Assembly (NCBI GenBank): GCA_024233865.1
Contig: JACKPA010000006.1
Coordinates: 124,001-188,000 of the forward strand
Source: Leptospiraceae bacterium
GTDB lineage: Bacteria; Spirochaetota; Leptospiria; Leptospirales; Leptospiraceae
Direction: 5' to 3'
Length of the DNA: 64,000 nt
The notes beneath the pieces were generated by a model, which made no database searches, was not told the origin of the DNA, and saw only the letters and a program-made list of their open reading frames with translations. The number at the start of each line of letters is the position of its first letter. Position 1 is the first letter of the stretch. This document shows positions 35,112-44,917 of the stretch, one piece after another. Made by a program: the position numbers and the translations under genes.

Positions 35112-36325
35112 CTATAAAGCAACAATACTACCTAACTCATACGATTGAATTTTTGAATTATACAAATTTTCAAGAAGCATTTTGATTTTCCCCCTTCCTC
35201 TTTGGATAGTTCTTAGATGAACTTCCCTTCTACCAAAAAAAGGAGGCAGTATTGCGTTTTGTTTTTGTAAAATTATCTCGCGATCATATAAAACTTCCAA
35301 AAATACGGGTAAGTACAGATACAAAATATTACCATTAATATTTTTTTGAATATAAATAGTAAGAATTCCTCCTAGTTCCAAATTATATTCGGAAAGCCTA
35401 AAAATTGGCTCACTACTTTTATAATCGTCCAGATTTATAAGTGTTGTTCTTTTTAGAAATGTAAAAGGTGACAGCACCTCCAAAGTTCTCGGTTCTATAT
35501 TTTTATCATTTAAAGGTTTGTATTCATATTCAGGAACATGCTTTTGGCTTTCTTCCAACAAGTGCATCATCCCAACAGAAATTGAGGGAATCGGAAAACC
35601 ATTCTCTATAAAGCTCATTCTACACATTGGTAAAAGTTCTTCTTGAATATTTTCAATTTTTTTGTATTTGATTTGTTTCGCTTTTTCGACTTTTCTTTCC
35701 AGAATATTTAAGCTTTCTAATATTTTTAGAAAACCTTTTCTTGGTTCCATGATTTTAGAAATTTTACTACCAGCATTAATAAAAAAATAGTCTTGATTTT
35801 GTTTTAAAAGTATCCGAATTATTTGAGGCAAGATGGAATAAAATGCGGGAGAGTTCTCAAAATTATAGTTTAACTCACCATACTCAAAACTTACTTTTTC
35901 TTGAAAGATTTCTAAAAATTCTTTTTCTTCTACCTCTTCCATTCGATTTAACACATCAAAGAACTGAGGAAAATACTTATACAACTCACTTTTTAACCGT
36001 CTTGTCTGGCTTAAATTGTAACGATCGCTTGTAGATAATAAGGAGTGATTCCTTTCTTGTTCAGCTAAAAAAATATTTATGTATCCTTGAATCCTTTGAA
36101 CAAAAGGATGATTGATTTCCAACGGAAGTAAGTTGACCAAAACCAAACACAAACCAGACAGTACCGGATAAATTGAATCACCAAATATCCAAGGATACTT
36201 CACTACATAGTTGTCAAGAATATAATTGCGAAGTTCAGCAGGAGAAGAAAACAATTGAACTTCTTCTGTTGGATAATTTCTAAGAATTGTTTTGTTAGGC
36301 TTCAGATGAAACCGTACTTTTAGGG
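35112..36325 (-). pseudogene. Unknown protein interrupted by an IS3-type element
   Basis: The frame encodes about 405 native residues (from roughly RFHLKPNKTILRNYPTEEVQ to ELGSIVAL). It then runs into IS sequence, and the apparent ATG at 36452 lies inside the element, so the native N-terminus is lost. The right flank of the element has only short open frames. One begins at an ATG overlapping the stop of the 543-residue gene, as expected for the next gene of an operon. The protein has coiled-coil-prone helices (KKIENIQEELL) and no motif I recognise. It was probably the last gene of the kinase-MCP operon. Confidence 0.7.
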
Positions 36326-36374
36326 GTGTCAAAATAAGGTGAGTTTTTGAGAGTAAAAATAAAGGAGAACTCAC

Positions 36375-36701
36375 ATGACAACTACACAAGGAAGTAGTAA
36401 AAAGAGACGAAATTGGAGTGTTGAAGATAAACTCAATATAATTCGTAAACATTTTAACAAATCAAAATTAATAGAGACTTGTGATGAATTCAGAGTACAT
36501 CCCAATATGATAAGCCATTGGTGGAAAATGATTCTGGAAGCAGGAAAAGAAGCTCTATCCGGTCAAACAAAACGAGAACAATCAAGTAAAGAAAAATTGC
36601 TCAAAAATTACGAGAAAGAACTTGCGAAAAAAAATGAAATCATTGCCGAGTTATCTCAAGAATTGTTAGAGCTTAAAAAAAAACAGAATGGTCGAGCATA
36701 G
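36375..36701 (+). CDS. IS3-type transposase OrfA
   Basis: A 108-residue protein with an N-terminal helix-turn-helix (RRNWSVEDKLNIIRKHF, then CDEFRVHPNMISHWWKMI) and a C-terminal leucine-zipper-like coiled coil (KELAKKNEIIAELSQELLEL), both usual for OrfA. A GGAG RBS precedes the ATG. Near the end it crosses an A9 tract (36675-36683) where ribosomes can slip to give an OrfAB fusion. Confidence 0.9.
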   Translation: MTTTQGSSKKRRNWSVEDKLNIIRKHFNKSKLIETCDEFRVHPNMISHWWKMILEAGKEALSGQTKREQSSKEKLLKNYEKELAKKNEIIAELSQELLELKKKQNGRA

Positions 36702-37666
36702 AAAAAGGTCAAGCAAGTCCGGAAATTAGAGACAAAATTGTGGATGAAATACTTCGATTGAAAAAATTAACAGGTCTAAGTGAGAGTAAGTTATTGTTTT
36801 TTATTGGAGTTAATAAACAAAGATTTATCGAATGGAAGGACTGCTATGGGAATCCTCCTGTAAAAAGGAATGTTCCTAAAAGCCATTGGGCAACAGAGAC
36901 AGAAATTATGGCTGTAATAGAGTTTAAGAAAGCAAACATAGAAGAAGGATATAAGCGGCTAACTTGGATGATGGTAGACACAAATATTGTGTATCTTTCA
37001 CCCTCTACAGTTTATCGGATTCTTGTTAGAGCATCTTTAAACAACAGGTGGACAAAACCTACTTGTGAGCCTAAAAAAAGGGGTTTTGAGCAACCTGTAA
37101 GGCTTCATGAACATTGGCATACTGATATATCCTATATCAACTTTAAAGGAACATTTCTATACCTTATTTGCGTTTTGGATGGTTTTTCGAGAGCTATATT
37201 AAAATGGGATATTCGAGAAAGTATGGAGTCTTTTGATGTGATAATAGTTCTTTGGGGTGCATGTTGCGATTGGGTTTTTGAAACGGAAAACAAACCAAGA
37301 ATCATTTCTGACAATGGAAGTCAATTTATCTCTTATGAGTTTAAAGAAGCTCTTCGAGATAGTGGTTTAACACATTCCAGAACCTCGGTTAATCATCCTC
37401 AATCTAATGGAAAAATCGAAAGGTTTCATGGAACGGCAAAGCAAGAATCTTTACGAAATATGCCTAAGTTTTCTATTGAACAGGTGAAAAAAGAATTTGG
37501 CGAATGGATAGATTTTTACAATACGAAAAGACTGCATTCTGCGATCAATTATGTTGCTCCCTTTGATGTAATCAACGGAAACAGAGAACTTATCTTAGCT
37601 GAAAGAAAACGAAAACTTGAAATTGGTAAAGAAAATAGGAGGTTATTTTTTCAAGACTTGCTCTGA
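36677..37666 (+). CDS. IS3-type transposase OrfB (DDE integrase)
   Basis: This frame opens just inside the A9 slippery tract and is in the -1 frame relative to OrfA. A GTG at 36740 could start OrfB alone. The integrase triad is present: Asp in HWHTDISYIN, Asp in IISDNGSQF, and Glu 36 residues later in NGKIERFHGTAKQ, a D-35-E spacing. The C-terminal FYNTKRLHSAINYVAPFDVI is typical of IS3-family OrfB. The frame is full length, so the element may still be active. Confidence 0.92.
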   Translation, partial: KKTEWSSIEKGQASPEIRDKIVDEILRLKKLTGLSESKLLFFIGVNKQRFIEWKDCYGNPPVKRNVPKSHWATETEIMAVIEFKKANIEEGYKRLTWMMVDTNIVYLSPSTVYRILVRASLNNRWTKPTCEPKKRGFEQPVRLHEHWHTDISYINFKGTFLYLICVLDGFSRAILKWDIRESMESFDVIIVLWGACCDWVFETENKPRIISDNGSQFISYEFKEALRDSGLTHSRTSVNHPQSNGKIERFHGTAKQESLRNMPKFSIEQVKKEFGEWIDFYNTKRLHSAINYVAPFDVINGNRELILAERKRKLEIGKENRRLFFQDLL

Positions 37667-37686
37667 ATAAATCAGAGTCTTTTCTT
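37661..37686 (+). terminator. Terminator at the end of orfB
   Basis: CTCTGA (37661-37666, containing the orfB stop) pairs with TCAGAG (37672-37677) over a five-base loop and is followed by TCTTTTCTT. It is a compact rho-independent-type signal. Confidence 0.55.
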
Positions 37687-37771
37687 ACTCAAATTCCAGA
37701 TTATGGGTTTTTTTGGGTAATTTTATTGTTTAGCTTGCATTTCTAATGACAAGCAAAAAAATTGGTTTTCA

Positions 37772-39403
37772 TTACAATTTATGCGAAAATTGATTATTTA
37801 ATAATTTATTTATCACCTTATTTTGAGGGGGTAAAAAGTCCGCTTTTCGCTGAACCAAGACAGTTTTTGGTGTTGCATACTCAATGCTCACTTTTTTTAA
37901 ATATAACTTGTCTAATTTTGTTTTTTCTTCTTTTTTGAAATTGTTAGTAATACCCGGACTTATATTTGGTTTACCTGATACTCTTGAAATGTATTTTAAA
38001 ATTGGTTTGAATCCACCAGAATATAGTTTATAAAACTGAAAAATGAGGTCTTTTGCTTGTTCATTATATTTAGGAATGTATTCAAAAGTTGTCTTTTCTA
38101 AATTTTTAAAGTATCCCCAATTCCAAAATTCATAGGGTTCTGAAAGAATAGTAATGTGCTTGGAAAGAGAAAGTTCCATAGGTGATTTTTTAGAATCTAG
38201 ATTAACATGCTTTCTTAGGAATTCTACTCTTTGATTAGAAGAAGAAAACAAATTACTTAATTTTATATCTTGGAATCTTGAATTACAAACGTAATAAAAA
38301 ATGCTGGAATACTTAAAACTTTCAAATTCAATTTGAATTGTATCATTTTGTTTTCGCTCCAAATATTCCAATTCCGGAAAATCTGTTTGAGCTTTTTGTC
38401 TTAGACTAAACAGACAAGCTGCCTGGTTCTCACCAAAATAAGTAAATAAAAAATAGTCATGTTTATGATCATTCACAGTAAAAGTAAGTTCTGTTTTATT
38501 ATTTTGAATCTTTGTTTTGGAAATTGTGATAGGCATCCCACAACGAGAGCAGTATATAAGGGAGCGAATAAAATTCTTAGGACGAAGTTTGTTTGGATCG
38601 TACATAAGACCTATCTGTATGGTTGCGACATTTTTATTATGATGTATATTTGTAACGGAAAGATTGTAAAGAGAACGAGACGGTGGTGCAAAATAAATTT
38701 TCTTTTCAAACTCTTTACCATTAGGAATACTAATTTTCACTTCAGTCAAACCAAGTCGTTTTTCTAAAAAAATTTCTCCCAAAAAAAATCCGTTTTCATC
38801 CAAAGGTATTTTTATTTTGTTTTCAAGGTTTGTTTTTAAGAAAGCAATTTCTCCGGAATGGTAAGGGGCATATACAAACAACTTGATTCCTTCATTTGGA
38901 TGAACAAGTGGATTCATGATTTGACAAAAAATATGGTGATTTTTGTGTAATTCTTGTACAGGATATACACAAGGTGGTTGTTTCAAATAGATTGGAATTC
39001 CATTGTAGGCAATTTTTCCTTCCAAAATCAACCTATAGAGACAATCAAAAGTTTTTTGGGATGCATATTCCCAAGTATCTTTCTTTTGAACGGATAGAAA
39101 ATGATTTAATTTTTCTTTTCCGTAATATTTTTGAAATATTCTGCGAAGTTCAAAATCCTCTTTGAAAAACCTACTAATGGTTTCTTTTGGCAGTAGTGTA
39201 AACAATAATTTAATTTCGTCGTCTTCAAGATACTTAAATAAGTCTAACGGATTGAATATCTTACTTACAATTTCATCCCGAATTTGTTTATCAAATTGGA
39301 TATCCAAACTCATATCAGCTAAAATCCATAAAGATTCCAAGTTAGTCAATTTCTGAAGTATATGAGTTACATGTTCTATTCCATCAAACTTTTTCTGAGA
39401 CAT
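37772..39403 (-). CDS. Unknown 543-residue protein in kinase-MCP operon
   Basis: A soluble protein starting MSQKKFDGIEHVTHILQKL, with a helical N-terminal 130 residues and a beta-rich centre (GEIAFLKTNLENKIKIPLDE, ATIQIGLMYDPNKLRPKNF). A Cys pair in LIYCSRCGMPITIS could bind metal. The C-terminus is basic. No signal peptide is seen. It starts 11 bases after the MCP stop, so it is co-transcribed with the chemoreceptor and hybrid kinase. I do not recognise the family; a signalling role is only suggested by position. Confidence 0.7.
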   Translation of the reverse strand: MSQKKFDGIEHVTHILQKLTNLESLWILADMSLDIQFDKQIRDEIVSKIFNPLDLFKYLEDDEIKLLFTLLPKETISRFFKEDFELRRIFQKYYGKEKLNHFLSVQKKDTWEYASQKTFDCLYRLILEGKIAYNGIPIYLKQPPCVYPVQELHKNHHIFCQIMNPLVHPNEGIKLFVYAPYHSGEIAFLKTNLENKIKIPLDENGFFLGEIFLEKRLGLTEVKISIPNGKEFEKKIYFAPPSRSLYNLSVTNIHHNKNVATIQIGLMYDPNKLRPKNFIRSLIYCSRCGMPITISKTKIQNNKTELTFTVNDHKHDYFLFTYFGENQAACLFSLRQKAQTDFPELEYLERKQNDTIQIEFESFKYSSIFYYVCNSRFQDIKLSNLFSSSNQRVEFLRKHVNLDSKKSPMELSLSKHITILSEPYEFWNWGYFKNLEKTTFEYIPKYNEQAKDLIFQFYKLYSGGFKPILKYISRVSGKPNISPGITNNFKKEEKTKLDKLYLKKVSIEYATPKTVLVQRKADFLPPQNKVINKLLNNQFSHKL

Positions 39404-39414
39404 CCTCTACCATT

Positions 39415-41997
39415 TCAAATTTTAAAAAATTTCAATTGTCTTTTTAGATCGTCAATCTGAGAATTTATTTCTTGAATAGCTGATGTTATTTCTTCCGAGC
39501 TAGCTGCAACAGACTGCGTAATTTGGTTGACTTGCTCTATGGATTTTAACGTTTCTTTGTTAGAAGTCATTTGTTCTTCCGTAGCCAAAGCAATAGAATC
39601 TGCCATGTCCGTAACTTTTTGGGAATTGTTAAGAACCGTTTCACTTGCCTCCAATTGATTTTTTGATTTTGACACGATTTCTTTCACAAGAATTTCTGTT
39701 TGGTTGATAATTTTTATAATACGATCCAAAGAATGTGAGGTAATATCTATATTATCCTTTCCTTTTTTGACCTCAGCAATTCCTTGTTTCACAAGATGAG
39801 TAATATTTTTTGCATTATCAGCAGTACCATCTGCTAGTTTTCCAATTTCATGAGCAACTACCGCAAACCCTCTTCCATGATCTCCTGCTCTTGCAGCCTC
39901 AATAGCAGCATTCAAAGCCAATAAATTTACTTGATCGGAAATTTCACTAATCAAAGTGATTGTTTCTGCAATCTTTTTTGTGCTTTCATCAATTCGATTC
40001 ATCCCCTTAATGGTATTCTGCATAAAGTTGCTACCTTCCTGAGCTTGGGTAGTAGCTAATATAGAAATGTTTAGGGCTTCTTTTGCATTTTTGGATACTT
40101 CCATTATCCTGTCTCTAAGATGAGACATAGATTTATCGGTTTCTTTGGATAAATCTGATTGTGTTTTTGCATTATTTGTGATTCTCTCACTCGCTGCCGT
40201 AATTTCTTCTATAGATGAATAGGTCTCTTCCAAAGAAGCAGCTTCCGTCTGGGAATTATCCGCTAAAATTTTACTTGTTTGATTAAAGATGACTGTTGCA
40301 CGAGAAATATTTTCAACAGACTGAGTAGCGAGTTGAATCACTTCCGAAAGTTGCAACATAAATTTATTAAAGTAACTTGCCAATAATGTCGTTTCTTTAT
40401 CATCCGTTAAATCCTCTAAAATCCGAATGGAGAGGTCTCCTTCCATACCTTTGGAAAATAAATAGATAAATTTTTGTAAAGAATTTGTTATAGGTTTTGC
40501 AACCAACCAAATAACCAGTAATACAAGAAAAAAGGCAGTATCATTGGAGAATAATAAAAATAGTATCAATCCATCAATTTTTTTTGTTAGAGCATACATT
40601 GGTAAACTAACAACTGCTTTCCACTGTTTACTTGTATTTCCAATGGGAAAATGCAAACAATATGATAAAACTTCATTTTTAGAGGAGTTCAAGAAGCGTT
40701 TTGTTATAAAATCATCTTGGTTTTCTAATTTTTGGATAAATGATTCATCGTTTTTATATACTTCCGAAACCTTTTTTCCAACATGGGACGAATCATTACT
40801 GGAGACAATTATACCTTTGTCTGATACTATGGTTGTGTAATTTTCACTTTCGGGAAATAAATTTGGAATTTTAATATCAAATGCGATCACCCCAATAAAT
40901 TTTTGATTTTTATCGATAACCGGAACCGCTAAAGTGAACAAAAAAACTTTTTCTTCTTTTATGGATGCGTAGTATGGCTCTGTCAGAAAAGATTGTTTTG
41001 TCTTTTTTGGAATTAAATAAAAGTCCCCTACTCCATCCACTTCATAATTTATTGGGGTCTCCGAATAAATTTTTCCATCTTTATCCAGACCCCAGTAAAC
41101 AGCATATCTTCCTGTTTCTCCATATCCGTCTTTATTTATATAATTTTCATCTTTTTTATCAAATTGATTTGATTCGAAAATTGTCCATATACCAATATAG
41201 TTTTCACTCTTTTTGATAAAGTTTTTCAAAAGAAAGTTTGAGTTTTCTCTACTAAAAGAATTTTCTTCTCCAGCCTTGATAGATGCATACATCTTGGCGA
41301 GTGCTTCGGCTTCGTTTAAATACTTTTCGATATAAGACTTAACAACCCTAGATGATTCCAAAGATGCTTGCTTTATGGTTTGAGTATCTTCTGCTATTTT
41401 GTTTTTATAAATCTCTCTGACTAAAATGATCATCAAAATTGTAATAATTCCAATTACGGATATGCTAACCGGAATCGTAAATTTTTGAAATATGGTTAGA
41501 GGGCGATATTCTAAAAATTTATACAAAGGAAACAGTTTTTTCTTGGTTATGTAATACGTAAACAAAGTAGACAAAAAAGTAATTATCGAGCCAATTGAAA
41601 TAAAATACAAGAACTGAATTTGAGAATTAAAAACACCAACTCTAACATCTAACAAGTATGCCAAAAAATTAGTTAAAAATAAATTTCCAATACAAGACAA
41701 AACAGATATGTAAAGAGGATAATTATTTATAAATTTTGTACCTGCGGTCGTATTTTTAAATTCTTTCAAGTTTATCTGTTCCATATAAAAAGAAAAGAAT
41801 TTACTAATTATAAAGAAAAATACCAAAACCAAAAGTATCATTCCTGATGTGACAAAAACGGAAGTTATTAAAATACCAATTAAGATTTCTACACCAAGGT
41901 TATACACCACAAAAAGTATATAGGTTGAAGGAACAAAAAGGAAAGAAGTGATAAACCAAAATAAAATTTTTGTTAAAATATTTTTATTCATTTGCAT
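39415..41997 (-). CDS. Methyl-accepting chemotaxis protein with multi-pass N-terminus and dCache-like sensor
   Basis: An 860-residue receptor. About five hydrophobic helices fill the first 210 residues, more than the usual single helix. A periplasmic dCache-like sensor follows (about 215-470; RYAVYWGLDKDGKIYSETPI, FTLAVPVIDKNQKFIGVIAF), then another membrane segment and a HAMP-like region. The C-terminal signalling domain carries the MCP hairpin motif with LLALNAAIEAARAGDHGRGF and AVVAHEIGKLADG. It should feed CheA/CheW, which are not in this window. The ligand is unknown; dCache domains often bind amino acids or other small molecules. Confidence 0.92.
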   Translation of the reverse strand: MQMNKNILTKILFWFITSFLFVPSTYILFVVYNLGVEILIGILITSVFVTSGMILLVLVFFFIISKFFSFYMEQINLKEFKNTTAGTKFINNYPLYISVLSCIGNLFLTNFLAYLLDVRVGVFNSQIQFLYFISIGSIITFLSTLFTYYITKKKLFPLYKFLEYRPLTIFQKFTIPVSISVIGIITILMIILVREIYKNKIAEDTQTIKQASLESSRVVKSYIEKYLNEAEALAKMYASIKAGEENSFSRENSNFLLKNFIKKSENYIGIWTIFESNQFDKKDENYINKDGYGETGRYAVYWGLDKDGKIYSETPINYEVDGVGDFYLIPKKTKQSFLTEPYYASIKEEKVFLFTLAVPVIDKNQKFIGVIAFDIKIPNLFPESENYTTIVSDKGIIVSSNDSSHVGKKVSEVYKNDESFIQKLENQDDFITKRFLNSSKNEVLSYCLHFPIGNTSKQWKAVVSLPMYALTKKIDGLILFLLFSNDTAFFLVLLVIWLVAKPITNSLQKFIYLFSKGMEGDLSIRILEDLTDDKETTLLASYFNKFMLQLSEVIQLATQSVENISRATVIFNQTSKILADNSQTEAASLEETYSSIEEITAASERITNNAKTQSDLSKETDKSMSHLRDRIMEVSKNAKEALNISILATTQAQEGSNFMQNTIKGMNRIDESTKKIAETITLISEISDQVNLLALNAAIEAARAGDHGRGFAVVAHEIGKLADGTADNAKNITHLVKQGIAEVKKGKDNIDITSHSLDRIIKIINQTEILVKEIVSKSKNQLEASETVLNNSQKVTDMADSIALATEEQMTSNKETLKSIEQVNQITQSVAASSEEITSAIQEINSQIDDLKRQLKFFKI

Positions 41998-42032
41998 TAT
42001 AAGTAAATAGATTTTACCTGCTTAGTTTTGAA

Positions 42033-44798
42033 TCAATTAAAAATTAATGATTTTATATTGGCAACTATATTATAAAATTCATCCAATAAAAAAGGAATGT
42101 ATTCAATATCAAAACTTTTGGCTCGATTTATAAGTCGTTCTCCATACAAAACCAAAGGGCTGTAATTGTATTCGTTCCCCAGCATTAACATCTGCTGCCC
42201 AAATTCTTCAACTTCCTCAAATATCAACCTTTCTTTTATTTCTTTTGATAATAGATAATAATCTTCTTCTAAAGCCTTCATAAGAATTTTTAATTGTTTC
42301 AAAGTTTCTGCATCTATTGGTTTTTGTGTATTCTGTAGTTCTTTTATCGGTATATCAACACTCGTAAAAAGCAAAAATTTTTTCAACAATTCAAATAGAG
42401 TTTTTTTAGAAAATGGTTTACTAATATATCCGTTAAACAATTTTATTTTAGATGGTTCTTGAATAGGAGAGGCTGTTATGGCTATTACCGGAATTGCTTG
42501 CCATGTTGGTATCTTTTTCATTTCTTCCATAAATTGATAGCCATCCATTATGGGCATTCGTATATCCAAAAGAATGATGTCTGGAATACTAGTTTGTAAA
42601 ATGTCCAAAGCTTCTCTTCCGTTGGATGCTTCTATAATTTGAAATGGTTGTTTTTTTAATAAGCCTCTTAATAAATTTCGATTATTTTCTACATCATCAA
42701 CGATTAAAACAATAGATTTTTTAAAAAAAACTTCTTCCCGTTGCTCCTTACGAATTGGGTCTAACTTTGGAATCGCTTGTTCTAAATTTCGAATATGAAT
42801 GAAAAATGTACTGCCTCTACCGGGAGCACTTTCCAAATCAATCTCACCATCCATAAGATTTACCAATCTTTTACATATCGTAAGTCCAAGACCTGTACCT
42901 CCGTATTTGATTTCATTTTGATTCGATTTTTGGATAAATGCATCAAAGATAATTTTTTGTTCATTTAATGGAATCCCGATACCCGTATCTTGAATAGACA
43001 TAAATAATTCATAAATCTTTGTTGTGAATTTTTTATTTTTTACGGAAACAGAAAGCTTCACAAAACCATTGTCAGTAAACTTGATGGCATTTCCTATCAA
43101 ATTAATCAAAACTTGTTTTAAGCGAAACTCATCTATGTATAAATCAGGTAATTTTTCTGGGATGTCAATAATAAAGTTCAGGTTTTTTTCTTTAAGCGAT
43201 ATGGAAAAAAAGATCTCAATTTCTTTCACCAAAGAGTGCAACTGAACACTTGATTTTTTAAGTATCAGTTTTCCTCCTTCAATTTTAGACAAGTCTAATA
43301 TATCATTAATGATGCCTAAAAGCACCTTGCCACTATATTGAATGGAAGATAGATATTCCTTTTCCTTTTCTCCAAATATAGAATCACTTAAAAGCTCGGT
43401 AAATCCCAAAATGGAATTCATGGGCGTTCGTATTTCATGGCTCATATTGGCAAGAAATTCACTTTTTACTCTTGTTGCATTTTCTGCTTCTTCTTTTGAT
43501 TTTAGGAGTGCTTCATTGGATGAAACCAATTCTTCGTTGATTTGGGCAAGCTCTTCATTTGTTTGGGCAAGTTCTTCCGTTCTTTGATTCACCATGTCCT
43601 CTAAGTGCCTTTGGTAGTTAATGAGTTCAACTTCCGCTTTTTTTCGTTCCGTAATATTTTCAAAAGAAACTCCAACATGATTATTTGGTAAAGGAAAAGC
43701 TTTAACAGCATATATACTGGAAACGACGCGTTCATCCCCATACTCTATCTGCTCTATTTCGATTGGTTCTCCGGTTCTTACAACTTTTGCATACGTTTGT
43801 GGGATGCCTTTTTCCCTCAAGCTTGGAAAGTTTTCATCCAATGTTTTTCCCACTAAGTCTTCCTTAGGAACACCTATAAATTTATAAGATGCTGGGTTTG
43901 CTGCTACCATACAAAATGTTCTATCATCATTTACATCTTTGAGCTTATAAATATGAAGCCCTATCGGGATATTTTTCACTATATCAGCGGATTGCTTTAA
44001 ATCATATTCTGCTTCAACAATTTTTGTTACATCATGACTGAGTACAATTATGTCGCTTACTTTTCCTTTAGAATTAAATCCTGGAACATAATTAACATTA
44101 ATGTACCTTTTTCCTTCAGCTAATTGAAACGCATTGATATAAAAAGAAGAATTTCCCTGTCTGACCTCTTCAATATATTTCATCGCAAATTCTGCATTCT
44201 CTTTACCAATGATTTCCGAAATGTGAGAGCCTATAATTTGTTCTCTGGTTTTCTTAAAACCAATTGTAAATTTTTCATTAACAAATTTGTATCTTAGAGT
44301 TTGTGCGTCGACTACTGCGACATAAGCCGGAATATTATCTGTAATATTGTGTATAAGTGCTTCACTTTCTTCGGCTTTTTCTTTGGCTTTTTCAATGGCT
44401 AATGCGGATTGCTCTAAAGCAATAACGGTTTTTTTTTGATCGGTTATGTCATTAAAAATTACGGCAAAATATCCTTTTTTGGGTGAATAGGCAACTACTT
44501 CATAGTACCTATCAATTTCTTGCGAATAATTTTCAAACTTCATTGGTTCGCCGTCTGTCGCAACTTTGCCATATTTTTGAATCCAATAATCTTCCGTACC
44601 AGGCATTACATCCAATACCCTTTTTCCGATAATATCTTCTTTTTTCAGACCTGTTAATTTCTCAAAAGCTGGATTAACATCTAAAAAGCGGTAATCTATT
44701 GGGTTGCCAGTTTCGTCATAAATCATTTCATGGACAGCACAACCGCTTGTCATTTCTTGAAATAGCAGCTTAAGTGTTTTCTCACCTATTTCTCGCAT
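42033..44798 (-). CDS. Hybrid sensor histidine kinase with three PAS domains and a receiver
   Basis: A 921-residue cytoplasmic hybrid kinase. Three PAS domains lie in the first 385 residues (for example YRFLDVNPAFEKLTGLKKED). A coiled coil with a near-repeat ELAQTNEELAQINEELVSSN follows. The HisKA H-box is NMSHEIRTPMNSILGF with His454. The ATPase has an N-box (NLIGNAIKFTDNG), G1 (DTGIGIP) and G2 (GTGLGLTICKRL). The receiver domain has phospho-acceptor Asp745 in IILLDIRMPIMDGY. The C-terminal 100 residues may be an Hpt-like helical region, but no clear His motif is seen. No membrane segment is present, so it senses a cytoplasmic or redox cue. Confidence 0.93.
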   Translation of the reverse strand: MREIGEKTLKLLFQEMTSGCAVHEMIYDETGNPIDYRFLDVNPAFEKLTGLKKEDIIGKRVLDVMPGTEDYWIQKYGKVATDGEPMKFENYSQEIDRYYEVVAYSPKKGYFAVIFNDITDQKKTVIALEQSALAIEKAKEKAEESEALIHNITDNIPAYVAVVDAQTLRYKFVNEKFTIGFKKTREQIIGSHISEIIGKENAEFAMKYIEEVRQGNSSFYINAFQLAEGKRYINVNYVPGFNSKGKVSDIIVLSHDVTKIVEAEYDLKQSADIVKNIPIGLHIYKLKDVNDDRTFCMVAANPASYKFIGVPKEDLVGKTLDENFPSLREKGIPQTYAKVVRTGEPIEIEQIEYGDERVVSSIYAVKAFPLPNNHVGVSFENITERKKAEVELINYQRHLEDMVNQRTEELAQTNEELAQINEELVSSNEALLKSKEEAENATRVKSEFLANMSHEIRTPMNSILGFTELLSDSIFGEKEKEYLSSIQYSGKVLLGIINDILDLSKIEGGKLILKKSSVQLHSLVKEIEIFFSISLKEKNLNFIIDIPEKLPDLYIDEFRLKQVLINLIGNAIKFTDNGFVKLSVSVKNKKFTTKIYELFMSIQDTGIGIPLNEQKIIFDAFIQKSNQNEIKYGGTGLGLTICKRLVNLMDGEIDLESAPGRGSTFFIHIRNLEQAIPKLDPIRKEQREEVFFKKSIVLIVDDVENNRNLLRGLLKKQPFQIIEASNGREALDILQTSIPDIILLDIRMPIMDGYQFMEEMKKIPTWQAIPVIAITASPIQEPSKIKLFNGYISKPFSKKTLFELLKKFLLFTSVDIPIKELQNTQKPIDAETLKQLKILMKALEEDYYLLSKEIKERLIFEEVEEFGQQMLMLGNEYNYSPLVLYGERLINRAKSFDIEYIPFLLDEFYNIVANIKSLIFN

Positions 44799-44917
44799 TT
44801 GTATAAAAATTTATTTTCTAAGTTTCAAAAGTCAAGTTATTTTAAAAATAAAAAAGAATTTCCTTTTTTCAAAATAGTAAAATTTTAGTCTTAGGTTAAA
44901 AAAAAGGATTTGATTTA

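Larger units (their letters stand above)
36320..37725 (+). mobile_element. IS3-family-like insertion sequence
   Basis: It contains two overlapping reading frames: an HTH orfA and a DDE orfB joined by a -1 frameshift window. The ends are approximate. The left end is near GGGGTGTCAAAATAAGG (36323) and the right end near GGGTAA (37720). The sequences near the two ends show only loose inverted similarity (TTTTTGAGAGTAAAAAT on the left, AATTTGAGTAAGAAAAG as the reverse complement on the right). TTTTA occurs next to both proposed ends and could be a target duplication. The element lies in a minus-strand gene in opposite orientation. Confidence 0.8.

Noticed and set aside
36326..36452. ATG at 36452 as the start of the interrupted gene
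   Set aside because: It lies inside the IS sequence, in the antisense of orfA; the residues before RFHLKP are not native.
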